A stretch of DNA of 32,812 nt from JAYPUG01 sp038117265 (lineage in GTDB: Bacteria; Pseudomonadota; Alphaproteobacteria; UBA6615). The stretch is taken from positions 1 through 32,812 of the forward strand of contig JAYOFO010000026.1 of the NCBI GenBank assembly GCA_038117265.1. The letters run 5' to 3'. A model generated the notes under the pieces. It searched no databases, was not told the origin of the DNA, and was given only the letters and a program-made list of their open reading frames with translations. The position numbers were made by a program, and so were the translations under genes. Shown here piece by piece: positions 14,590 to 22,370 of this stretch. How positions within the stretch are numbered: position 1 is the first letter of the stretch; each line of letters opens with the position of its first letter.

Positions 14590-15692
14590 GTGAATCCGCG
14601 CGCACCGGGCGAATCTTGACTCCCGACGGCTGGGTCGCGGGCCGGCTGGTCCACGACGCCCATATCCGTGCGATCGAGCCGGCGACGGTCCCCGACGATG
14701 CGCCGCTGATCCTGCCGGGTTTCGTCGACCTGCACGTGCCGGGCGGCGGAGGCGCCGACGTCATGCAGGGCGGCGATGCGGTGCGGACGATCGCGCGTCT
14801 GCATGCGCGCCACGGCACCACCTCGTTCCTGCCGGCGACGATTACCGCCCCCGATGCGGCACTCGAGAACGCGTTCGCAGGAATCGGCGCGGCACAGACC
14901 GAAAGGCGCGATGGGGAGGCGCGCGTCCTGGGTGCGCATATGGAGGGTCCCTACATCAACCCCGGACGGCTGGGCGCACAGCCCGCGTTTGCCCGCGCAC
15001 CCGACCCGGTCTTCGTCGAGGCCGTCTGCCGCGCCGGCGTCGTCAAGCTCGTGACCCTGGCGCCGGAAATTCCGGGTGGCATCGAGCTGATCCGCACGTT
15101 CACGCGCGCCGGAATCGTGGTCCAGATCGGCCATTCCGGGGCCGACTATGAATGCGCATGCGCGGCGCTTGAGGCCGGTGTACGCGGGTTCACCCACCTC
15201 TACAACGCGATGACGCCGCTGCATCACCGCGCACCGGGCGTCGTCGGTGCCGCGCTCGCCCATGGCGAGTACGCCGCGGTGATTCCCGACGGAATCCATG
15301 TTGCCGACGGGGCGCTTCGCGCCGCGATGCGCGCGATCCCGTTTGTGTTCGCGGTGACAGATGCGACAGCGGCGGCGGGCATGCCGGACGGGTCGTATCC
15401 GCTGGGCAGCCACACCGTGAGCAAGCGCGGCGACGCCGTTTATCTCGGTGGCGAGACGCTGGCGGGCAGCGCGCTGACCATGGACCGGGCCTACGCCAAC
15501 CTGCGCCGCCTCGGCCAGTCGATCGAGGAAGCGAGCCGGCGGGTGTCGGCCTATCCCGCCGACTTCGTCGGGCGCCGGGACCGCGGGCGGATCGCGGTCG
15601 GCGCCTGGTGCGACCTGGCGATCCTCGATGTCGGCGAAAACCTCGTCGAGGTGGTGGTCGAGGGGCAGCCCGTCACGCCGGACGGCGCCTAG
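14586..15692 (+). CDS. nagA: N-acetylglucosamine-6-phosphate deacetylase
   Basis: The 368-residue amidohydrolase removes acetate from GlcNAc-6-phosphate to give glucosamine-6-phosphate. Metal and catalytic residues are visible: E120 (AHMEGPYINP), H183 (GHSGADY), H204 (FTHLYNAM) and the catalytic D259 (VTDATAAAGM). HGTTS at 76-80 is also conserved. The first-strand motif is DLHVPGGGG, where many relatives have HxHG, so only the H204/H183/E120 metal site is clearly complete. It overlaps the kinase gene by ATGA and is probably translated with it. Its TAG shares the tetranucleotide CTAG with the convergent NamZ stop. Confidence 0.92.
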   Translation: MSESARTGRILTPDGWVAGRLVHDAHIRAIEPATVPDDAPLILPGFVDLHVPGGGGADVMQGGDAVRTIARLHARHGTTSFLPATITAPDAALENAFAGIGAAQTERRDGEARVLGAHMEGPYINPGRLGAQPAFARAPDPVFVEAVCRAGVVKLVTLAPEIPGGIELIRTFTRAGIVVQIGHSGADYECACAALEAGVRGFTHLYNAMTPLHHRAPGVVGAALAHGEYAAVIPDGIHVADGALRAAMRAIPFVFAVTDATAAAGMPDGSYPLGSHTVSKRGDAVYLGGETLAGSALTMDRAYANLRRLGQSIEEASRRVSAYPADFVGRRDRGRIAVGAWCDLAILDVGENLVEVVVEGQPVTPDGA

Positions 15693-16831
15693 GCCGCGAC
15701 CTGTTGCCAGCCGGCGAGTATCTCTTCCGGGTCGATACCCTGTTCGAGCTGCTGGCGCAGGTCGGCGCGCCCAAACAGATTGTCGAGCGCGTGTTGATCG
15801 GCGCCGACGCTGGCCCATGCGAAGTCCGCATGGTGGCGCATCAGCCAGGCAAGGAGATGTATTCCCAGCGCCAGCGGCCGTTGCCGCTGGTTGGAGCGCG
15901 GCCACAGGACGAGCCCGGGGAGACGCGCGCCGGCTTGTGATCCGCGCATATGGACGATTTCTCCGGGCGCGGCGCCGAACCCGGTGTTCCAGCCCGCGAT
16001 ATCCCCGGCCAGGCGGACGGCGTCCAGACCGTGTGCCGACACGCCGCGGAAGGCCAGCGAGGAGTTGCGTCCCTCGCTGACGTTGGTCGCCTCCAACAGC
16101 ACGAGACCGCCATATGCGGCGACGGCATCGGGATGCGCGAGGGCCGGCGAGGGCGGAATCCAGCCCAGCGCAGGGGGTGAGGGTGCATCTGCGTGGTAGA
16201 TGTCGAGTCGCGCACCGGTTCCGGCCCGGGGCGTCGCATGACGCCGGACGAGCTCGCCGATGGTCAGCCCGTGGATGAACGGGACGTCGAAGAAGGCGAG
16301 GAGGGAGCGTCTCCCCGGATCAGGGCCGGGTCCGTCGGCATTCGGGCCGAGCGGGTTGGGCCGGTCGCAAACGACGACGTCGATTCCTTGTTCGAGCGCG
16401 CTGCGGGCCGCCTGTGCCGCCGTCGCTGCGTAGGTGTAGCAACGCACGCCGACATCGCGCAGGTCGATCACCAGCGTATCGAGGCCCCTGAAGTTCGCTC
16501 CCCCATCGGAATCCGGGCCGCCGTAGAGGCTGTGCACGGTCAGGCCCGTCAGCGGGTCGATGCGGTCGTCGACGGGTTCCCCGGCATGGGCCGACAGTGC
16601 CATCCCGTGTTCCGGCGAATACAGCCGAAGCCCGTCGGCCCCTTGCGCGGCCAACCGTGCACGGACCGCCCTGGCGGTCGGGACACCGTCGACCGTGGCA
16701 CAGGCGTGATTCGTGAGCAGGCCGACCTGTCGTGTCGCCAGCCTTGCCATAACGCCGTCATCTGCGAGGAATCGGTCGAGGCCAGCCAGGGCGCGCTGGC
16801 TGCCGGGTGCGTGATTGTGGAGCTTGTCCAT
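15689..16831 (-). CDS. namZ: NamZ-like exo-beta-N-acetylmuramidase (DUF1343)
   Basis: A 380-residue DUF1343 protein. The characterised Bacillus subtilis member (YbbC/NamZ) removes MurNAc from the non-reducing ends of peptidoglycan fragments. Family signatures present are GLLTNHA (37-43), SPEHG (72-76) followed by GEPVDDRIDPLTG, DVGVRCYTY, DRPNPLG, FIHGLTIGEL and EATNVSEGRNSSLAFRG. There is no signal peptide from the chosen start, so this copy may act on cytosolic muropeptides, or the export signal may be absent; that is unresolved. ATG 16831 is used; the frame extends to a TTG at 16867, which would add basic residues but no clear signal. Convergent with nagA. Confidence 0.85.
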   Translation of the reverse strand: MDKLHNHAPGSQRALAGLDRFLADDGVMARLATRQVGLLTNHACATVDGVPTARAVRARLAAQGADGLRLYSPEHGMALSAHAGEPVDDRIDPLTGLTVHSLYGGPDSDGGANFRGLDTLVIDLRDVGVRCYTYAATAAQAARSALEQGIDVVVCDRPNPLGPNADGPGPDPGRRSLLAFFDVPFIHGLTIGELVRRHATPRAGTGARLDIYHADAPSPPALGWIPPSPALAHPDAVAAYGGLVLLEATNVSEGRNSSLAFRGVSAHGLDAVRLAGDIAGWNTGFGAAPGEIVHMRGSQAGARLPGLVLWPRSNQRQRPLALGIHLLAWLMRHHADFAWASVGADQHALDNLFGRADLRQQLEQGIDPEEILAGWQQVAA

Positions 16832-16884
16832 GGCCGCGAGCCTAGTCCCGGCGTTCCGGCGGGACAACGCGGCAGTCGGCTGCG

Positions 16885-17190
16885 TCAGACCAACTTGTCG
16901 CGGAGGCTGCCCCCACGCCGAAGCAGAGAATCCTTGTCCGCGCTTTCCGCGGGGAAGCGACGCAGCACGTCGCCGGTCTGGGGGTCGAGTATCTCGATGA
17001 AGACGTCGGCTTCGAACGGATCGTAATTCAGGCGCGCCTCGAATCCGCGACGCACCGGCTCCACGCGGACCGATGCCTGTTCCGGCTCGGGCTCCGGCGC
17101 CGAGTCCTCAGCGGGTGCCGGTACGCCTTGCGGCCGCCGCACCGGGGTGAGGGGCTCCAACCGGCCCAGAATTCGATCGTTCGTCTCCAT
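16885..17190 (-). CDS. FlaG-like small protein
   Basis: A 101-residue protein with a Pro/Glu-rich N-terminal half and a C-terminal domain whose core, IEILDPQTGDVLRRFPAES, resembles the FlaG family (typically a V..D..TGEVIRQIP segment). FlaG affects flagellar filament length, but its biochemical role is uncertain. The assignment rests on this single motif. No other flagellar gene is in the window, so the context gives no support. The ATG at 17190 is preferred over the longer open frame to 17247, which adds basic residues; the ribosome site is weak. Confidence 0.55.
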   Translation of the reverse strand: METNDRILGRLEPLTPVRRPQGVPAPAEDSAPEPEPEQASVRVEPVRRGFEARLNYDPFEADVFIEILDPQTGDVLRRFPAESADKDSLLRRGGSLRDKLV

Positions 17191-17320
17191 GACGTTCCGT
17201 GTAGGCCACTTGCCTCCTGCTCCGTTCCGCGTGCGCATGTCGCGCACCTGTGGTCATGAGACAGAGTTCGCGTCTTTATGCGATCGGCGCAAGCGGGATC
17301 GCGTCGAATTGCAGATTGTT

Positions 17321-17337
17321 GATTTTTCGTAAAAATC
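17321..17337. other. AT-rich 7-bp inverted repeat
   Basis: GATTTTT, a CGT loop and AAAAATC form a perfect 7-bp inverted repeat, 13 bases downstream of the DUF2794 stop, in the 159-base gap before the FlaG-like gene. As a hairpin it is weak and could equally be a protein site. Nothing else is recognisable in that gap. Confidence 0.4.
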
Positions 17338-17349
17338 GAGCGAAATCGA

Positions 17350-17691
17350 TCAACCGATCGCGATCAGCCGTGGCCGGCGCTCGATCGCGTTGATCACGTC
17401 GATCAGATCTTGTCCCTGCTTGAGCCGCTGCGGCCCGCGCGAGACGACGTAGCGGCCCGGCCGCCCGCCCTTGCCGGGCAGTTTCTCGATCGAATAGAGC
17501 GGGTGCTCCGCCGTGTGCCGGAAGACCGAGAACACCGCGCGGTCGCGGCACATGTCGATAGCATAGTCGCGCCATTCGCCTGCCGCCACGCGCCGGCTGT
17601 ATTCGTTGAGAAGAATCCGAAGTTCGTTGCGGTTGAACGTGATCTGACCTGCCTTGCGCTGCTGCTTGTGCAGGTTCTGGACGGAACTCAT
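17350..17691 (-). CDS. DUF2794 protein
   Basis: A 113-residue conserved protein of unknown function, recognised as DUF2794 from the core ITFNRNELRILLNEYSRRV, AAGEWRDYAIDMCRDRAVF and SVFRHTAEHPLYSIEKLPG. The family is, to my knowledge, found mostly in alphaproteobacteria, and its members are all of about this length. It has no signal peptide or membrane segment and is very basic at both ends. ATG 17691 is the only plausible start; the ribosome site is poor. No function can be assigned from its neighbours. Confidence 0.82.
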   Translation of the reverse strand: MSSVQNLHKQQRKAGQITFNRNELRILLNEYSRRVAAGEWRDYAIDMCRDRAVFSVFRHTAEHPLYSIEKLPGKGGRPGRYVVSRGPQRLKQGQDLIDVINAIERRPRLIAIG

Positions 17692-17773
17692 GTCGCGAAC
17701 GCTCGTTCGTTGTTTCCGTTTGACCGGGAACGAGTTTTCATGATTTTGGCGGCACTGTCCAGACGCCGGATGA

Positions 17774-18106
17774 TCAGGGAGTGCGCCGTGTTTCGGTCTC
17801 GTAGGAGTTCTCGACCAGGTAGCAGCTTATGGCCGCGATGGACTGGTAGCAGACCCGCCGGGCAGGCGGCTCGACCTCGCCTCGCGCCGGCTGGCACCAC
17901 GCGATTCCCTTGAGGGAGTGCTTGAAGCTGCAGTCGTCACCCGTCAGATAGGTCATCGCGTGGTCGGTGACCGTCTTTCCGGTATCTGCCGCCGTCACGG
18001 CGCTTGCACCGCCAAGCGCAAGCGTTGCCGGGTCGGCGTAGCCCGCGAGCGCAAGCAGCGCCGCCACGGCGCACAATCCCCGGAATTTGCGATGTCGGTT
18101 CGACAT
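17774..18106 (-). CDS. Small exported lipoprotein-like protein, lipobox Cys replaced by Tyr
   Basis: A 110-residue protein with a basic N-terminus and hydrophobic stretch CAVAALLALAGYADP. A lipobox would read LAGC, but position 23 is Tyr (TAC rather than TGC), so lipidation should fail unless the base is an error. The mature part has the conserved-looking segment GKTVTDHAMTYLTGDDCSFKHSLKG and four Cys (59, 71, 86, 95), which suggests disulphides. I recall similar small alphaproteobacterial exported proteins but no function. ATG 18106 is preceded by GAGG. Divergent from the YfgM-like gene. Confidence 0.68.
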   Translation of the reverse strand: MSNRHRKFRGLCAVAALLALAGYADPATLALGGASAVTAADTGKTVTDHAMTYLTGDDCSFKHSLKGIAWCQPARGEVEPPARRVCYQSIAAISCYLVENSYETETRRTP

Positions 18107-18136
18107 GTCACGCCTCGTGAAGACGATTGTCTCCGC

Positions 18137-18173
18137 ATGCGGTTAAAAAATGGTATGACCCCCCGATGCGGTT
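18137..18173. repeat. Direct repeat ATGCGGTT in a divergent intergenic region
   Basis: ATGCGGTT occurs at 18137-18144 and 18166-18173, a 29-base period, and each copy is followed after 7-8 bases by ATGG. The pair lies in the 160-base divergent gap between the lipoprotein-like gene and the YfgM-like gene, where it could be a bipartite operator. There is no further evidence. Confidence 0.35.
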
Positions 18174-18194
18174 GTACAAATGGCCGCTAAACGG

Positions 18195-18225
18195 TTGATT
18201 TCGGGCTCCCGCGCGGCGATATAGC
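18195..18225 (+). promoter_or_regulatory. Candidate promoter of the yfgM-bamB-der block
   Basis: TTGATT (18195-18200), a 17-base spacer and GATATA (18218-18223), overlapping TATAGC, resemble -35 and -10 boxes upstream of the GTG start at 18267. Inferred by eye. Confidence 0.35.
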
Positions 18226-18266
18226 GAGGGACACTCGGAAGAAGTTCTTGAAAAGGATGCGTTTTC

Positions 18267-18914
18267 GTGTCGGACGAACTGTTTCGCGAAGTCGACGAAG
18301 AAGTCCGCCAGGAGCAGTACCACAAGCTCTGGAAGCGCTATGGAGTCTATATCGCCGGCGTGGCGATCGCCATCGTTGCCGGCACCATAGCCATCGTGGT
18401 CTGGCGGGATATGCAGGAAACGGCGCGCCAGGACGACAGCACGCGCTTCATCGCCGCCGCAGCGCAGGAGCAGGTCACGCCTGAGGCCGCGATCGCCGCG
18501 TTGCGCGAACTGGCGCGGGATGGCACGACCGGTTACCGCTTCCTCGCGTCCCTGCGCGAAGCCCGTCTGCTTGCCGACGCTGGAGATGTTTCGCAGGCGG
18601 TTGCGGCCTTCGATGCGGCAGCGGCCGACGATGCGCTCGACGCGACATACCGGGACCTGGCGCGTTTGCTCGCGGTCTCGAACGGCATGGGTGTGTTGTC
18701 GATGGCCGAGGTCGAACAGCGAATCGCGGCAATCGATGCGCCCGACAACCCGTTCCGTTTCAGCGCGCGCGAACTTCTCGCCGTCGCCGCGATTCAGGCG
18801 GGCGCGCGCGAACGTGCAGGCGATCTGCTGCGGGCCAATCTCGAAGATCCGGCAGCTCCTCCAGCGATGCGTGCGCGTGCAACCGAGCTGCTTGCGGCGA
18901 TCGGTCTGTCCTGA
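18267..18914 (+). CDS. YfgM/TPR-like single-pass inner membrane protein
   Basis: The 215-residue protein has a cytoplasmic acidic N-terminus (MSDELFREVDEEVRQEQ). One transmembrane segment spans about 26-46 (GVYIAGVAIAIVAGTIAIVVW), followed by a helical tetratricopeptide-like periplasmic domain of Ala-rich repeats. This is the layout of YfgM, an ancillary SecYEG-associated chaperone-like protein. In E. coli the order yfgM-bamB-der is the same, which supports the call. GTG 18267 follows AAGGA; no ATG fits. bamB begins 13 bases after its stop. Confidence 0.82.
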   Translation: MSDELFREVDEEVRQEQYHKLWKRYGVYIAGVAIAIVAGTIAIVVWRDMQETARQDDSTRFIAAAAQEQVTPEAAIAALRELARDGTTGYRFLASLREARLLADAGDVSQAVAAFDAAAADDALDATYRDLARLLAVSNGMGVLSMAEVEQRIAAIDAPDNPFRFSARELLAVAAIQAGARERAGDLLRANLEDPAAPPAMRARATELLAAIGLS

Positions 18915-18927
18915 GGTGCGCCTGGTG

Positions 18928-20259
18928 ATGAGGTCCCAACTTCGAAGGTTGCCGCTGGCGGTCGCGGCCCTGTTCGCGTTGAGCGCATGCGATGTGCTCG
19001 ATCTGCTCGGAGGCGACAGCAAGATTCCCCTGCCGGGGGAGCGAATCTCCGTTCTGGCGGGACAGAGCCGGATCGCGCCGTCCGAACGCGTGGCCGACTT
19101 GGCGGTCCGCCTGCCGCGGCCGCAGATCAACAGCGAGTGGCCGCAGCAGGGCGGCTTCGCCAACCACGCGATGCATCATCTCTCGCTTGCCGACGCGCCG
19201 CTCGAGATCTGGTCGCGCGACATCGGCGAGGGCGGGGATGACGACGCGCCGATCCTCTCCGGCCCGGTGGTCGCCGAGGGGCTCGTGTTCACCATGGACG
19301 CCGACGCGGTCGTCGAGGCGCGGCGGGTCGCCGACGGGGCGAGCGTGTGGCGACGGGACATCGAGCCGCCCGAAGAGGATGACGGGAACTGGGGCGGCGG
19401 CGTGTCCTACGATCTGGGGCGAATCTTTGCGGGAACCGGCTTTGCCCAGGTCGTCGCGCTGGATGCCAAGACCGGCGCGGAACTCTGGCGCACCCCGGTC
19501 TCGGGCCCGATGCGCGCGGCGCCGACCGCATTCGGCGGCAAGGTCTACGCCGTGACCAAGGACAATCAGCTCTTCGCGATCGACGTCGATACGGGTGCGG
19601 TCGACTGGACGCACACCGGGATCGAGGAAACCGCTGGCCTGATCGGTTCGGCGAGCCCGGCCGTCGACGGTGACATTGTCGTCGTCACCTATTCCTCGGG
19701 GGAAATCTTTGCGCTGCGTGCCGAGAACGGGCGGCCGCTCTGGAGCGACAACCTGGCCGCCATCCGGCGTGCCGACGCGGTTTCCGCACTGGCCGACATC
19801 CGCGGCCGACCCGTCATCGACCGTGGCCGGGTCTATGCGATCAGCCACTCGGGCCGAATGGTTGCGATCGACCTGGTGAGCGGTCGACGCGTTTGGGAAA
19901 CCGAGGTCGGTGGAATCAACCAGCCCTGGATCGCCGGCGGCTTCCTGTTCGTCGTGAGCACCGACGGAGAGGTCATCGCACTGGTTGCCGAGAACGGCCT
20001 TGTCCGGTGGGTGACGCCGCTGGGGCGTTACGAGGACCCCGAAGATCGCGAGGGGCTGGTCAATTGGGCGGGCCCGGTGCTTGCCAGCGATCGGCTGATA
20101 GTGTCGGGCAGCCACGGGCTGGCGGTTGCCCTGTCGCCCTACACGGGTGAGGTGCTTGGCGAACTGGACATGCCCGGCGACGTGTCCCTGGCGCCGGCGC
20201 TGGCCGAGGAAATCCTTTATTTCCAGACAGACGACGCCCGCCTGATCGCCTACCGCTAG
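18928..20259 (+). CDS. bamB: Outer membrane protein assembly factor BamB (PQQ-like beta-propeller lipoprotein)
   Basis: The 443-residue lipoprotein has a signal peptide ending in LSAC with lipidation at Cys21. About eight PQQ-type repeats follow, with recurrent motifs such as VVALDAKTGAELWRTPV, LFAIDVDTGAVDWTH, FALRAENGRPLWSDN and VIALVAENGLVRWV. It is expected to act on the periplasmic face of the outer membrane in the BAM complex, helping to insert beta-barrel proteins. ATG 18928 starts the signal peptide directly; in-frame GTGs at 18916 and 18925 are alternatives. It lies between the YfgM-like gene and der, 22 bases ahead of der. Confidence 0.9.
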   Translation: MRSQLRRLPLAVAALFALSACDVLDLLGGDSKIPLPGERISVLAGQSRIAPSERVADLAVRLPRPQINSEWPQQGGFANHAMHHLSLADAPLEIWSRDIGEGGDDDAPILSGPVVAEGLVFTMDADAVVEARRVADGASVWRRDIEPPEEDDGNWGGGVSYDLGRIFAGTGFAQVVALDAKTGAELWRTPVSGPMRAAPTAFGGKVYAVTKDNQLFAIDVDTGAVDWTHTGIEETAGLIGSASPAVDGDIVVVTYSSGEIFALRAENGRPLWSDNLAAIRRADAVSALADIRGRPVIDRGRVYAISHSGRMVAIDLVSGRRVWETEVGGINQPWIAGGFLFVVSTDGEVIALVAENGLVRWVTPLGRYEDPEDREGLVNWAGPVLASDRLIVSGSHGLAVALSPYTGEVLGELDMPGDVSLAPALAEEILYFQTDDARLIAYR

Positions 20260-20281
20260 GCCCGAACGGGACGCAGGCGAC

Positions 20282-21640
20282 ATGGAACCCACCGTGGTCA
20301 TCGTCGGCCGCCCGAATGTCGGGAAGTCGACACTGTTCAACCGGCTGGTCGGCCGCCGCGAGGCGCTGGTCGACGACAGCCCGGGGGTGACGCGCGACCG
20401 GCGCGAGGGTTTCGGAGAACTGGCCGACCTGCGGTTCCGCGTCGTCGACACGGCGGGGCTCGAAGAAGCGTTTGACGACAGCCTGCCCGCGCGCATGCGC
20501 CGTCAGACCGAGCAGGCGATCGAGGCCGCGGACCTTGTCCTGCTGGTGATCGACGCACGCGCCGGCGTGACGCCGCTCGACGAACACTTCGCGAACTGGC
20601 TGCGCCGGCGCGATGTCAACGTTCTCCCGGTCGCCAACAAATGCGAGGGCCGTGCCGGCGCCGACGGGGTGTTCGAATCCTATTCGCTCGGGCTCGGCGA
20701 ACCGGTTGCGATCTCGGCCGAGCATGGCGAGGGCATCCATCTGCTCTACGACGCCATTGCGGCGGTCGCCGACCCGCTCGCCGCGCCGGAAGAAGAGGAA
20801 GATGCCGAAGGCGAGGACGACCGGGTGCTCCGCCTCGCGATCGTCGGGCGCCCGAATGTCGGGAAGTCGACCCTGATCAACACGATCATCGGCGAGGACC
20901 GCCTGCTGACGGGGCCGGAGGCCGGCATCACCCGCGATTCGATCGCGGTCGAGTGGGACCATGGCGGCCAGCGGATCGCGCTGGTCGACACGGCCGGCAT
21001 GCGGCGGCGCGCGCGCATCGACGAGAAACTCGAAAAGCTGTCGGTGGCCGATTCGCTGAACGCGATCCAGTATGCCCATGTGGTCGCGCTCGTCCTCGAC
21101 GCCGAGCAGATGCTCGAGCGCCAGGACCTGACGATCGCACGCCACGTCATCGACGAGGGCCGCGCCTTCGTGATCGTGGTCAACAAGTGGGACCTGATCA
21201 AGGATCACCAGGCGTCGCTTCGCCTGCTTCGCGACCGTATGCAGGTATCGCTGCCCCAGGGGGCGGGAACGCCCATCGTCACCCTGTCGGCGGCGACGGG
21301 GCGCGGCGTGGAGCGGCTCATGCCCACCGTGCTTGCGGCCTACGAACACTGGAACCGGCGGGTCACCACCTCGGAACTGAATGGTTGGCTCACCGACGCG
21401 ACCGATCGGCATCCGCCACCCCTGGCGGCCAACAAGCGGCCGATCCGGCTGCGCTATGCGACCCAGCCCAAGGCGCGGCCGCCGACCGTCATCCTGTTCG
21501 GCAACCGGCCCGAGGACCTGCCGGCGAGCTATCTGCGCTATCTGGAAAACAGTTTCCGCGAGACGTTCTCGCTGGTCGGAACGCCGATCCGCATCCTCAC
21601 CCGCAAGGGCGAGAACCCCTATCACGACAAGCGCGGCTAG
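20282..21640 (+). CDS. der: Ribosome biogenesis GTPase Der (EngA)
   Basis: The 452-residue protein has two tandem GTPase domains and a C-terminal KH-like domain and is needed for 50S subunit maturation. Domain 1: GRPNVGKS (9-16), DTAGLEE, and NKCEG in place of the usual NKxD. Domain 2: GRPNVGKS (189-196), DTAGMRRR and NKWD. TQPKARPPTVILFGNRP marks the KH-like domain. The NKCE variant in G-domain 1 is known in some Der proteins. Start ATG 20282. The two P-loop coding segments are nearly identical at DNA level. Confidence 0.96.
   Translation: MEPTVVIVGRPNVGKSTLFNRLVGRREALVDDSPGVTRDRREGFGELADLRFRVVDTAGLEEAFDDSLPARMRRQTEQAIEAADLVLLVIDARAGVTPLDEHFANWLRRRDVNVLPVANKCEGRAGADGVFESYSLGLGEPVAISAEHGEGIHLLYDAIAAVADPLAAPEEEEDAEGEDDRVLRLAIVGRPNVGKSTLINTIIGEDRLLTGPEAGITRDSIAVEWDHGGQRIALVDTAGMRRRARIDEKLEKLSVADSLNAIQYAHVVALVLDAEQMLERQDLTIARHVIDEGRAFVIVVNKWDLIKDHQASLRLLRDRMQVSLPQGAGTPIVTLSAATGRGVERLMPTVLAAYEHWNRRVTTSELNGWLTDATDRHPPPLAANKRPIRLRYATQPKARPPTVILFGNRPEDLPASYLRYLENSFRETFSLVGTPIRILTRKGENPYHDKRG
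20300..20331 (+). repeat. Copy 1 of the intragenic direct repeat in der (P-loop 1)
   Basis: These 32 bases match 20840-20871 with a single mismatch, exactly 540 bases apart. They encode the IVGRPNVGKST P-loop of each GTPase domain. Even the wobble positions agree. Confidence 0.85.
20840..20871 (+). repeat. Copy 2 of the intragenic direct repeat in der (P-loop 2)
   Basis: Second copy, 32 bases with one mismatch to 20300-20331, within the second GTPase domain. Recombination between the copies would delete 540 bases in frame. Confidence 0.85.
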
Positions 21641-21646
21641 CGGCGT

Positions 21647-22360
21647 TCAGTCGACGTCGACGACCCTGCCATGGACCGTTGAATCGGCGCGCGCGAGCCG
21701 GACGAACGTGCCGGTCGTGTCTTCCGGCGTCTTCAGGCTCATCGGATCCTCGCCGGGGAACGCCGCCGCCCGCATACCGGTGCGCGTGGCGCCCGGGTTC
21801 ACGACGTTGACCCGGATGTTGGTGTTCTCCAGTTCCGATGCCCAGACCCTTGCCAGCGCCTCGAGCGCGGCCTTGCTGACGGCATAGGCGCCCCAAAAGG
21901 CCCGAGGATCGGCAGCCGCCCGGCTGCTGACGAGGATGGCGCGGCCGGCTTCCGAGCGTCGCAGGAGCGGGTCGAGGGTCCGGATCAGGCGCCAGTTCGC
22001 ATGCACGTTGACGTCGAAGACCTCGTGCCAGACATCGGCCTCGTAGTGTGTCAGCGGCGTCATCTCGCCGAGCAGGCTGGCATTGCCGACAAACGCGTCG
22101 AGGCGGCCGAAGCGTTCGAGCAGGGCCGGGCCAAGGGTATCGATCGCCGCGAAATCCTTCAGGTCCACCGGGATCAGGGTCGCCTGACCGCCGCTGCTGC
22201 GAACCGCGTCGTCGACCTCTTCCAGCCCACCGACCGTACGGGCCAGCAGGATGACGTGGGCACCCTCGGCGGCAAACCGCTTCGCCACGGCCGCGCCGAT
22301 CCCGCGCGAGGCACCGGTGATCAGGGCAATGCGGCCCGCGAGTGCGCCTGTGTCGGACAT
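21647..22360 (-). CDS. Short-chain dehydrogenase/reductase
   Basis: A 237-residue classical SDR oxidoreductase. The Rossmann nucleotide motif GASRGIG is at 16-22, the NAS segment at 93-95, and the catalytic Ser near 145-146 (LVSSRA). The YAVSK active site places Tyr159 and Lys163. It uses NAD(P)H on an unknown carbonyl or alcohol substrate. ATG 22360 starts 11 bases after the purF stop, so this is the last gene of the dnaB-to-SDR run. Association of an SDR with purF is common in alphaproteobacteria but does not reveal a function. Convergent with der, 6 bases apart. Confidence 0.87.
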   Translation of the reverse strand: MSDTGALAGRIALITGASRGIGAAVAKRFAAEGAHVILLARTVGGLEEVDDAVRSSGGQATLIPVDLKDFAAIDTLGPALLERFGRLDAFVGNASLLGEMTPLTHYEADVWHEVFDVNVHANWRLIRTLDPLLRRSEAGRAILVSSRAAADPRAFWGAYAVSKAALEALARVWASELENTNIRVNVVNPGATRTGMRAAAFPGEDPMSLKTPEDTTGTFVRLARADSTVHGRVVDVD

Positions 22361-22370
22361 GTCGCGCCGC

